From Baffinella frigidus (Eukaryota; Cryptophyceae; Cryptomonadales; Baffinellaceae), in assembly GCA_026770585.1 (NCBI GenBank), contig MU646943.1:12017-22330 (forward strand): DNA of 10,314 bases, written 5' to 3'. Position numbers and translations under genes: made by a program. This document shows positions 5,375 to 10,314 of the stretch, one piece after another. Numbering within the stretch: the first letter of the stretch is position 1; each line of letters opens with the position of its first letter. The notes below the pieces were generated by a model. It was not told the DNA's origin. It did not search any database and saw nothing but the letters and a program-made list of their open reading frames with translations.

Positions 5375-5714
5375 TGTTTCCTGTGATTTACTCCCCAGTT
5401 CGCGTGCCTACAAATACACCCCTTCCGGTGCGGGTAGCAGCCTACTAGGCTGCTACAACTGGTGTTTTTGACTAAAAACTGCAACCCTTCAAACTGGCCA
5501 GTTTTAAGGTTTGCCGAGCTTAAAAAGTGATGGGCCACCTTCACCTTGACTCGTCGGCCACACTACTAGCAGGGGAAGTCCGATAACACTGCGCAGTCAT
5601 GCGGCGCTTATGGAGAGCCCAGTTTCACGCAGGCCGAGCTAGGCACCCATGCCTGAAAGCGTCTACTGAAAGCATCAAATCCAGAAGCGCTTGGCTAGTC
5701 ATGCGGCTTGGGGG
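5375..5714. other. Unassigned stretch with small palindromes
   Basis: No gene is recognised. A perfect hairpin GTAGCAGCC-TACTA-GGCTGCTAC lies at 5434-5456. The block 5455-5575 (GACTAAAAACTG, later CTCGTCGGCCACAC) weakly resembles 6450-6525. AGTCATGCGGC recurs at 5596, 5697 and 5820. Confidence 0.4.
5686..5707 (+). repeat. 22-bp direct repeat, left copy, flanking a D element
   Basis: AGCGCTTGGCTAGTCATGCG and two more bases recur at 5809-5830 with one mismatch. Between the two lies almost only the D copy 5715-5809, as expected of a target-site duplication. Confidence 0.7.
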
Positions 5715-5809
5715 CCTGATGTGATCCGAAAAGAAGCATGGCTTTTCTGCAGATAAGTTCCAGTGTCCGCCAATGTTGGTAGCTCGAAGAACCTGAAGGA
5801 CCTAAAGGA
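5715..5809 (-). repeat. Dispersed repeat D, subfamily 1, reverse copy bracketed by 22-bp direct repeats
   Basis: In its own orientation it runs from TCCTTTAGGTCCTTCAGG to the hairpin GAAAAG..CTTTTC and CGGATCACATCAGG. It is the best preserved copy of the subfamily and its right end abuts the second direct repeat. Confidence 0.85.
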
Positions 5810-5830
5810 GCGCCTGGCTAGTCATGCGGC

Positions 5831-5965
5831 GTGAATGCGAATCGACTTGGCGACCCTGTGAGTCGGAGGCGCTTAGGCATTCGGATCTGATCTATGTTAG
5901 ATTTGACGCAGATCACGCAAGGGGCCTCTTGCTGGCGTGTAGGGACGAACAATGAAACATTTTGT
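5831..5965. other. Unassigned spacer
   Basis: Nothing recognisable besides the flanking direct repeat and element E2. Confidence 0.4.
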
Positions 5966-6075
5966 GAGGACCGGGTCCGTGATGGGCCCGCCTGAAGGGA
6001 AAAGGGCTCCAAGGGTGAGTCCTATATAGGGATTTCCCTTTCCCCTGAGGCGGGCCCATCCCGGACCCGGTCCTC
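5966..6075. mobile_element. Family E foldback element, long copy E2
   Basis: GAGGACCGGGTCCGTGATGG at the left pairs with CCATCCCGGACCCGGTCCTC at the right, and the pairing continues through GCCCGCCT.AAGGG. 110 bp in all. Confidence 0.88.
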
Positions 6076-6093
6076 ATACATTTGGGGACACAG

Positions 6094-6150
6094 TCCCGTG
6101 TAGGATGGCCGCTCCCGTGTAGGATGGCCGCTCCCGTGTAGGATGGCCGC
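6094..6150 (+). repeat. Three perfect tandem copies of a 19-bp unit
   Basis: TCCCGTGTAGGATGGCCGC at 6094, 6113 and 6132 with no mismatch. The perfect identity suggests recent expansion. A related sequence (CCCGTGTAGGATGACCGG) is in hairpin I at 4036. Confidence 0.93.
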
Positions 6151-6201
6151 TACGATGCGCCAGAAGACAGAAGTGCGGGTAGGAGGGGAACTCCGGAGTG
6201 A

Positions 6202-6393
6202 ATCCAGGAGACAGAGAAGGCGCTGATTCAAAAGCGGGCCCTGCCTCCGGGTGTGAGCCTCGGTCGGACAGGTGATGAGCCTCGATGGTTGACTGATGAA
6301 GGTATCTTAGGTCTCGCTCGTGGGGACATTGCCCCCCCAAAATCTCGTAGGACCTTCCTGCCATCCTATGCTCGGGGGGTGCGGCCGTGTTAG
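6202..6393 (+). CDS. Possible coding remnant with VSLGRTGDEPRWLT
   Basis: This frame is open for about 60 codons between two stops and has no ATG start. It reads VSLGRTGDEPRWLTDEGIL around 6253-6309. The same 14 residues appear on the minus strand at 9379-9334 in an unrelated context. I do not recognise a family. It could be a fragment of a mobile-element gene or a noncoding repeat that happens to stay open. Confidence 0.25.
   Translation: MQETEKALIQKRALPPGVSLGRTGDEPRWLTDEGILGLARGDIAPPKSRRTFLPSYARGVRPC
6253..6298 (+). repeat. 46-bp dispersed repeat P, copy 1
   Basis: GTGAGCCTCGGTCGGACAGG onward matches the reverse complement of 9334-9379 with two mismatches. One mismatch is silent and the other changes D to N in the open frame. 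Confidence 0.85.
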
Positions 6394-6987
6394 TAGTACA
6401 TCCATATTTTTCACCTTAGAAACTGTAAAATTTGGCACCCCACACCCCAGACAGTTGTAGTTTTCAACTAAAAACTGGAAGGGATGCGACTGGTTGATGG
6501 GTTCTCGTCGGACACAGTAGTTGGTACGAATAACCTTCTCTCTCTCTGGAGGTTAATCTCTCTGAAGGTGATATGTACTCTCTGTTGAGAAGCGAGGGGG
6601 GGGGTACCTTGCGCGACAGATGGGGCAGGAAATGCTCGGCGTTGGCTTTGCGAAGAGCCTGCTCGAAACGATGAAGTTCATCAATGAAGTTCGAAATGAT
6701 GAAGTTGATTGGGCATCATAAATCCCTGAGTTTTTGCCAACAGCTTCCAGCCTAGCGACCGTTTGCGCTCTGACCTGAGGTGACTTTCAAATTGATCGGG
6801 GTTCACATCAAATCGGAGGGGGCGTACGTGTCTCGACAGTGCCTGCACACGCAAAGATGCCCGCACGGATCCTGCTCGCCGTTTTGAAAGCACCGTTTAC
6901 TGTTCACCAACACCAACGCGAAGAGCTAAAATGCAGAGCGGTATGAGATGTCACAGGTATTCTAGCTCTGCCTTACTCGGGTTGACC
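6394..6987. other. Unassigned stretch
   Basis: No convincing gene. 6540-6600 is rich in TCTCTC and palindromic (ACCTTCTCTCTC..CTCTCTGAAGGT). 6668-6712 repeats CGAAAYGATGAAGTT two to three times. On the minus strand 6718-6608 reads NFIDELHRFEQALRKANAEH, without support from any known family. Confidence 0.4.
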
Positions 6988-7077
6988 GGCTATTCTCAAA
7001 TGACATGCAGGGTTCGCGGTACGAATCCGTCAACTCTTGGGCGGAACGGAGCCCGGGATCACCAAATTGGTGATTCC
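6988..7077 (+). repeat. Dispersed repeat F, copy 2
   Basis: Aligned end to end with 3205-3293. Contains GGGTTCGCGGTACGAATCC and, near its right end, the palindrome ATCACCAAATTGGTGAT at 7058-7074. Confidence 0.65.
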
Positions 7078-7245
7078 ACTTAGACTGGTGATAACGCGGA
7101 TTCTATGTCTAAGCTCGCCTCATTTCTGCGCTGTGCATTTCTCTTTCGAATCAAGTCATTAAGTGTCAATAAATAGACCGAGCCAGAGTTAGGTGGCTGA
7201 CGCACCGCAGTGTTTCCCTTCCATAAATACAAGCGGCACTCCCCA

Positions 7246-7252
7246 TATAAAG
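7246..7252 (+). promoter_or_regulatory. Possible TATA box
   Basis: TATAAAG lies 23 bp before the ATG of the signal-peptide-like frame at 7275. With such spacing the transcript would have a very short leader. Only suggestive. Confidence 0.2.
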
Positions 7253-7274
7253 TAGTGCTGTGAACCTCAAACGT

Positions 7275-7394
7275 ATGCCAACCAGAATCGGTATTGGTGT
7301 ACTACTGTTCACGACTCTTATGGTGGGAGGCACTTGTTTATCATGTCCTCGGGGCATGTACGGTGGACAGGGCGCGTTCCCCACAATATTGACG
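7275..7394 (+). CDS. Possible first exon of a secreted cysteine-containing protein
   Basis: ATG at 7275 begins MPTRIGIGVLLFTTLMVGGT, a short basic start and a hydrophobic core typical of a signal peptide, followed by CLSCPRGMYGG. The CxxCPxGxYG pattern resembles extracellular cysteine-rich repeats, but one such motif proves little. The frame runs into the family D repeat; a GT donor (ACG|GTGAAG) at 7394/7395 would avoid that. Codon third positions are mixed and do not show the strong GC bias of the chromodomain gene. No second exon is found. Confidence 0.25.
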
Positions 7395-7402
7395 GTGAAG
7401 GG

Positions 7403-7464
7403 TCCTTTAGGTCCTTTAGGTTCTTCGAGCTCCCAACATAGGCGGTCACTTGAACTTGTTCTGA
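7403..7464 (+). repeat. Dispersed repeat D, truncated copy
   Basis: Carries the doubled TCCTTTAGG head, TTCTTCGAGCTCCCAACAT and GGCGGTCACTTGAAC, then loses similarity before the terminal hairpin. The minus-strand RING-like frame enters this repeat and meets its stop codon there. Confidence 0.8.
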
Positions 7465-7651
7465 GGGTTCGAGTCGACCATTGCGTACTGGCTCGCCGCG
7501 TCCAGGCAGATGGCGCATTCGTTCAGAGCCAGCCGAGGCTCCTTGTGTTTGGGCGTTGCTGCCGGGGAGATGGCGCATTCCTTCAGAGCCAGCCGAGGCG
7601 GTGCCTTGCGTTTGGGTTTTGCTGCCGGAGCCGCAGATGGCGCCGTTGTCG
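7446..7651 (-). pseudogene. RING-finger-like gene fragment, cut off by a D repeat
   Basis: The minus-strand frame reads an Ala/Pro/Lys-rich linker (APSAAPAAKPKRKAPPRL) and then a duplicated block, LALKECAIS and LALNECAICLDAASQYAMV. ECAICLD followed by a hydrophobic strand is how C3HC4 RING fingers of ubiquitin ligases begin, where a PCGH segment should follow. Instead the frame enters the D repeat and stops at 7448-7446 (DSNPQNKFK). Only the first zinc-binding cysteine pair remains. Codon third positions are strongly G/C, as in the chromodomain gene, which supports real coding ancestry. The upstream side is closed by stops in the telomere-like tract at 7652-7784, which could be an intron. No clean acceptor is seen. 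Confidence 0.5.
7508..7643 (-). repeat. Tandem duplication of a 60-63 bp unit inside the RING-like fragment
   Basis: Copies start at 7508 (60 bp) and 7568 (63 bp), with the first bases of a third at 7634. The length difference is one codon, so the frame is kept. The duplicated block encodes KxPRLALxECAI. Confidence 0.9.
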
Positions 7652-7784
7652 TTGAGGGTTTGGGGTTTGGGGTTCAGGGTTCAGGGTTCAGGGTTCAGGG
7701 TTCAGGGTTTAGGGTTTGGGGGTGACGGTCGGGGTTTGGGGTTTGGGGTCTAGGGTCTAGGGCCTAGGGTTTAGGGTTTAGGGT
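7652..7784 (-). repeat. Telomere-like tract between two minus-strand exon-like pieces
   Basis: On the plus strand this reads TTCAGGG, TTTAGGG, TTTGGGG and TCTAGGG variants. On the coding strand of the neighbours it is CCCTGAA/CCCTAAA. It separates the AlaRS-like exon from the RING-like fragment. Confidence 0.9.
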
Positions 7785-7836
7785 ATGCCTGGGCGTCCGT
7801 GGCGTTGGACACGTGCGTGCCGCCGCCGAACGCGAC
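7783..7836 (-). pseudogene. Exon-like remnant resembling the CGGTH motif region of alanyl-tRNA synthetase
   Basis: The 18 codons read VAFGGGTHVSNATDAQAY, with all of the first 16 third positions G or C. They follow a plausible acceptor, CTCAAGCAG, at the 7837 side. Alanyl-tRNA synthetases carry xxFCGGTHxxNTxxAxAF in the editing domain, where Cys and His bind zinc. Here the Cys is replaced by Gly, so zinc binding would be lost. The similarity ends exactly where telomere-like repeats begin, and no GT donor is present there (GC at best). The region is short, so the assignment is tentative. On both sides lie telomere-like tracts (7652-7784 and 7841-7873). Confidence 0.4.
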
Positions 7837-7840
7837 CTGC

Positions 7841-7873
7841 TTGAGGGTTCAGGGTTTAGGGTTTGGGGTGTAG
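7841..7873 (-). repeat. Short telomere-like tract
   Basis: TTGAGGGTTCAGGGTTTAGG and following bases; on the minus strand it forms the C-rich sequence directly before the AGCAG acceptor of the AlaRS-like piece. Confidence 0.85.
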
Positions 7874-7902
7874 TGTCCTTGAATGAAGGGAGGGAGAAGA
7901 TG

Positions 7903-8326
7903 TCATGCGCTGTCTCCGTGCGACCAAACCATGGAAAGGATGAAGTACCGCCGACTGGCGAGGTCTGGGGGGGGGCGCACTTGAAAAAAACGAAGCAGTC
8001 CACTGTGCCCACGCTGTCCACAAACACGCCAAGATGGCGGTGCCGACGAGATACCGGGCCAGAAAATTGAAGATGGTTGCAAAATACGCCCCTGACAAAA
8101 CCGCCCAGAAGAGCTGGTTCGCGGCATACACCACAAGGGCCCACAGGGACAGCGATACTGTGAGCACTGCAAGATCCGAGCCCAAACCCTTGACGCGCGC
8201 TAGGGCTTCCCCCCATTTCTCAGCCCTCTGCGAACGTCGCGCTGCCATTCTTTGCTCCCGAGCCAGGTCGAGCGGATCTCTCTGCGCTCGGGGATCTCTG
8301 CGGAGTTCTGTCCACACAGACGCCAT
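7903..8326 (-). CDS. Small polytopic membrane protein of unknown function, with an apparent frameshift
   Basis: From ATG at 8326 the frame gives MASVWTELRRDPRAQRDP, then a charged, probably helical stretch (about residues 20-47, rich in Arg, Glu, Ala) and three hydrophobic segments at about 52-72, 73-92 and 93-114 (LAVLTVSLSLWALVV; AVLSGAYFATIFNF; GTAILACLWTAWAQW). After residue 116 comes a run of nine C bases (7967-7975 on the plus strand). In the frame as given the protein runs on into telomere-like repeats. One base fewer in the run gives a tail DLASRRYFILSMVWSHGDSA and a stop at 7905-7903, about 140 residues. The frame is also open upstream to about 8413 without ATG. I do not recognise the family. 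It is transcribed away from the chromodomain gene. The homopolymer shift may be a sequencing error or an inactivating change. Confidence 0.6.
7967..7975. other. G9 homopolymer at an apparent frameshift
   Basis: Nine G bases on the plus strand inside the membrane-protein gene. Frames on either side look coding but are offset by one. Confidence 0.5.
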
Positions 8327-8522
8327 CCTACGAGTGGTGGCGAGCGTCGACCCGGCGCTGGTAGTCCTCCGTAAAGAGCTCACCGCGGTCGGCGGATCCT
8401 TTACGAGCGATCACTAAAAGGCCACAAACGAAAGCAACTTCGTGGCTCAAACTGATTTGAATCAAACGGGCGCACCAAAAAATCTGGATCCTGCGATCGA
8501 AGAGTCGTCACAGAAAGGAAGG
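8327..8522. promoter_or_regulatory. Divergent intergenic region between the membrane-protein and chromodomain genes
   Basis: About 196 bp separate the two proposed ATG codons, which point away from each other, so this stretch probably holds both promoters and leaders. No TATA box or other named element is evident. The part next to 8523 is less GC-rich than the coding sequence, consistent with a leader. Confidence 0.4.
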
Positions 8523-8972
8523 ATGTCATCATCCGTGTGGAACGCAATGTCGGGCATCTCGCGCAGCCTCACGAGGCCCTTCAACAAGGACCCTTCCCCG
8601 CGGTCCGAGGCCACCGCCGCGGTCCCGCAGAAGCGCGCAGCTTCCAAGAAGAAGTCCATGTCGCGGAGCCTGACGAGGCCGACCCTGGACGACCCCCCTG
8701 CTCGTTCGGCGGCCTCGGCGGGAACGCCGGTCAAGCGCGCGCTGGCCGTCAAGGCCGAGAAGCACAAGGAAGCGGCCGTCAAGAAGAAAATCTCCAAGGC
8801 GCCGAGGCCCCTGAAGACCAAGAGAGGTCTTCGGTTCGAGGTTGAGGCGGTGTTGAAGAAGCGCGAGGGCAAGTGGGGGTCGGAGTACTTCGTCAAGTGG
8901 GAGGGGTACCCCGACAGCGACAACTCGTGGATCGGGGACCTGCCCCCCCTCTTCAGGAAGGAGTGGAAGTGA
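8523..8972 (+). CDS. Lysine-rich nuclear protein with a C-terminal chromodomain
   Basis: The protein has 149 residues from ATG 8523 and ends in TGA at 8970-8972. The frame is open back to TAA at about 8414 but has no earlier ATG, and the upstream codons lack the GC bias, so 8523 is preferred. Residues about 12-39 and 46-73 are two repeats (SRSLTRP..DP..RS..A..P.KRA, offset 34). A Lys/Ala-rich stretch follows (74-100), resembling linker-histone tails. Residues 104-149 form a chromodomain: FEVEAVLKKR, EYFVKWEGYPDSDNSW, then LFRKEWK. F105, W126 and Y129 have exactly the spacing of the aromatic cage that binds methyl-lysine of histone H3 in HP1-like proteins. The expected role is binding methylated chromatin in the nucleus. 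A similar domain also ends integrases of chromovirus retrotransposons, but nothing of such an element is visible here. Single exon. Confidence 0.85.
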   Translation: MSSSVWNAMSGISRSLTRPFNKDPSPRSEATAAVPQKRAASKKKSMSRSLTRPTLDDPPARSAASAGTPVKRALAVKAEKHKEAAVKKKISKAPRPLKTKRGLRFEVEAVLKKREGKWGSEYFVKWEGYPDSDNSWIGDLPPLFRKEWK

Positions 8973-9014
8973 GGGGAGGGGCCTCCCGGGAGGGCGGGGG
9001 GGGGCGGGGGGCCC

Positions 9015-9029
9015 AGAGAGAGAGAGAGA
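9015..9029. repeat. (GA)n microsatellite
   Basis: Short AGAGAG run after the G-rich 3' region of the chromodomain gene. Confidence 0.8.
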
Positions 9030-9052
9030 CCTTTATCAACCTCCCCTCCGCC

Positions 9053-9100
9053 AAATCCCCTTGGGAGGCCGTCGGAATCCGACGGCCTTCAAGGGGATTT
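9053..9100. repeat. 48-bp hairpin downstream of the chromodomain gene
   Basis: AAATCCCCTT pairs with AAGGGGATTT, and AGGCCGTCGG pairs with CCGACGGCCT around an AAT loop, with a small asymmetric bulge between the two stems. It lies about 80 bp after the stop codon, so it may be in the 3' untranslated region or be a very short foldback element. Confidence 0.8.
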
Positions 9101-9516
9101 TGGGAGCCATTTCCCCCGATTTGTCTAGACTGTGAGGGTTGGTGGAACCTTGGGGACTTTTTGGGTTGATTCAATCCCGCCATAGCCGGACACCTCGCCC
9201 TTCCGTAGTCGGACTGGGCAGAACCTTTTAGGGGGTGATACATGCATGCGAGGTTCGAGGGAGCTGGGGTGGCAAGGCCGGATGGCGGGGCGGGGTTCGG
9301 TGATGGGGTGAGGATGTAGCTGGGCGCCTCAAACATTAGTCAACCACCGAGGCTCATCACCTGTCCGACCGAGGCTCACAAAGGCAACGCGCAGGGAGCG
9401 CATGTCATGTAGAGCGACGAAATAATTACACAATAATGGACAGGCAATCAGCGCTCCTGTCGCGTGCTGCTGCCGCTGACACCTCTCGGACTTCCTAGCA
9501 CTGCCTGAGTCAGGTT
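9101..9516. other. Intergenic stretch with repeat P copy 2
   Basis: No convincing gene. Positions 9334-9379 are the reverse copy of the 46-bp repeat at 6253-6298. A minus-strand frame over it ends in VSLGRTGDEPRWLTN. Confidence 0.5.
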
Positions 9517-9688
9517 TCATAGGCTAACGGCGTGAAATTGGGGTAGTTAGGCCTACGGGATTGCCGAGGACCTCCTACCGTAGGCCGAGGGATCCTACAT
9601 GTAGGACCAAAAAGTCTCGGCCTACGGTAGGAGGTCCTAGGCAATGCCGTAGGCCTAACTACCCCATTTTCAGGCCGTTAGCCTATGA
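9517..9688. mobile_element. Foldback element H, 172 bp
   Basis: TTCATAGGCTAACGG at the left pairs with the right end, and complementarity continues for about 75 bp through GGGGTAGTTAGGCCTACGG and GACCTCCTACCGTAGGCC to a central GATCCTACATGTAGGACC palindrome. Only a few mismatches separate the arms, so it looks young. No open coding sequence of note. One copy in the window. Confidence 0.85.
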
Positions 9689-9733
9689 ACGTGCTTCCCT
9701 TACCTGCTCGCTTCGAAGACGCGGATGCGAGGA

Positions 9734-9760
9734 GGCGATCGCACGCGCGGGCAACTGGGG
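9734..9760 (+). repeat. 27-bp direct repeat, left copy, near A11
   Basis: GGCGATCGCACGCGCGGGCA and the next bases recur at 9912-9938 with a few mismatches. The second copy starts directly at the right end of element A11. Confidence 0.75.
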
Positions 9761-9790
9761 CGACTCGCGATTGAGGACACGCACCGCCCG

Positions 9791-9911
9791 TACAGGGGTA
9801 CTTCACTCATAAGAAACCGCCTCCCCCTCGGACCCTACAGTAGGCCTATGCCTAGGGCCCTATGGGGATCCTAGGGGGTGGACGTTTTCTTATGAGCGAG
9901 GAACCCCTGTA
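9791..9911 (+). mobile_element. Family A foldback element, copy A11
   Basis: 121 bp from TACAGGGGTACTTCACTC to GAGCGAGGAACCCCTGTA with forward core CCTACAGTAGGCCTATG. Arm mutations are not mirrored. Confidence 0.92.
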
Positions 9912-9939
9912 GGCGATTGCGCGTGCGGGCAACAGGGGT

Positions 9940-10032
9940 GAAAGCAAAAATGCTTTCTCTGCAGTTCTTTCTACAGAAGGGCGTGTCGTTGGGCTACGTT
10001 GGGCGAAATTAAAACCTCAAGGACCTAAAGGA
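9940..10032 (-). repeat. Dispersed repeat D, subfamily 2, reverse copy
   Basis: Reverse complement of the 3487-3585 type: TCCTTTAGGTCCTTGAGG, ATTTCGCCCAACGTAGCC, then hairpin GAAAGCA-TTTT-TGCTTTC. Confidence 0.85.
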
Positions 10033-10091
10033 ACCCCAGCAACCCCGGTTCTCGAGAAAGAAGTTCAGCCCCCCGCGCTCTCGACCCTAGG

Positions 10092-10212
10092 TACAGGGGT
10101 ACCTCGCTCATAAGAAACCGCCCCCCCCCTAGGACCACCGTAGGGCCCTAGGCATAGTCCTACTGTAGGGTCCTAGGGGGGCACGGTTTCTTATGAGCGA
10201 GGTACCCCTGTA
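10092..10212 (-). mobile_element. Family A foldback element, copy A12 (consensus-like)
   Basis: 121 bp, perfect TACAGGGGTACCTCGCTC arms, core in reverse orientation (CACCGTAGGG first, CCTACTGTAGGG later), as in A1 and A2. A C10 or longer run follows the element. Confidence 0.93.
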
Positions 10213-10314
10213 AGGACACGCCCCCCCCCCCCTCAGACCGCACGCATGCACGACTTCCCGCGCTCGACCAATTCCACCACCTTTACCCTTCACACGCAGG
10301 CCCCTCTCAGGCAG

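Noticed and set aside
6312-6375. Degenerate family A copy (CTCGCTCGTGG..GGGGGGTGCGG)
   Set aside because: Similarity is limited to short C- or G-rich blocks; the CATAAGAAA block and the core palindrome are absent.
6608-6718. Minus-strand exon NFIDELHRFEQALRKANAEH or, in another frame, ending in SCPICRARYPP
   Set aside because: Two competing frames look equally plausible, part of it is a short GATGAAGTT repeat, and no family matches.
3226-7030. tRNA B-box in GGGTTCGYGGTACRAATCC (repeat F)
   Set aside because: The loop is interrupted by extra bases compared with GGTTCRANNCC and no cloverleaf can be built around it.
7813-8070. Plus-strand frame across 7783-8070 (VRAAAERDLLEG and onward)
   Set aside because: It reads through a telomere-like tract and lies opposite the membrane-protein gene; the minus strand has better codon bias and recognisable features.
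8953-9336. Minus-strand frame opposite the 3' region of the chromodomain gene
   Set aside because: Low-complexity proline/serine-rich reading of G-rich noncoding DNA with no domain.

Overview
The window looks like nuclear DNA of a eukaryote, most likely a GC-rich unicellular alga. The evidence is spliced gene pieces with canonical GT-AG borders, a eukaryotic-type ornithine decarboxylase, a chromodomain protein, interstitial telomere-like tracts of the TTTAGGG type (known from plants and several algal groups), and a very high load of short foldback (MITE-like) elements. The peptide obtained by reading through the commonest MITE (GTSLIRK..LGPYSRAMPRVL) is one I recall from predicted proteins of a cryptophyte genome. 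That recollection is weak and untested. There is no operon structure, rRNA, recognisable tRNA or CRISPR.

Layout: 1-860 holds the 3' end of an ornithine decarboxylase gene (exons 282-329 and 483-632). Its introns consist of degenerate telomere-like C-rich repeats and one MITE. A broken tandem copy of the last exon follows at 632-710. 860-3170 is almost all foldback elements: family A (about 121 bp, TIR TACAGGGGTACCTCGC), family B (107 bp, TIR TATCCCTTAAGTGGCC), family C (about 285 bp, 43-45 bp TIRs), E and J. Several abut and share a TA dinucleotide. 3170-4740 is dominated by tandem repeats: GACT microsatellites, a 21-bp CCTAGG minisatellite, a TTTAGGG tract and a 44-bp satellite that ends on a lone family A terminus. 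4740-7260 is repeat-rich intergenic DNA with A, D, E and F copies and no convincing gene.

7270-8972 is the gene-bearing part. On the minus strand are a small three-helix membrane protein (8326-7903, apparently frame-shifted in a C9 run), an exon-like remnant resembling the CGGTH motif region of alanyl-tRNA synthetase (7836-7783), and a RING-like fragment (7651-7446) whose zinc finger is cut off by a family D repeat. Telomere-like tracts separate these pieces. On the plus strand, divergent from the membrane-protein gene, is a complete 149-aa lysine-rich protein with a C-terminal chromodomain (8523-8972). 8973-10314 is intergenic, with a hairpin, a 172-bp foldback (family H), two more A elements and a D copy.

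The genes show no common pathway. The theme of the window is genome architecture: telomere-like sequence used as or lying in introns, and dense palindromic elements from apparently different families that share an internal CCTACNGTAGG palindrome.
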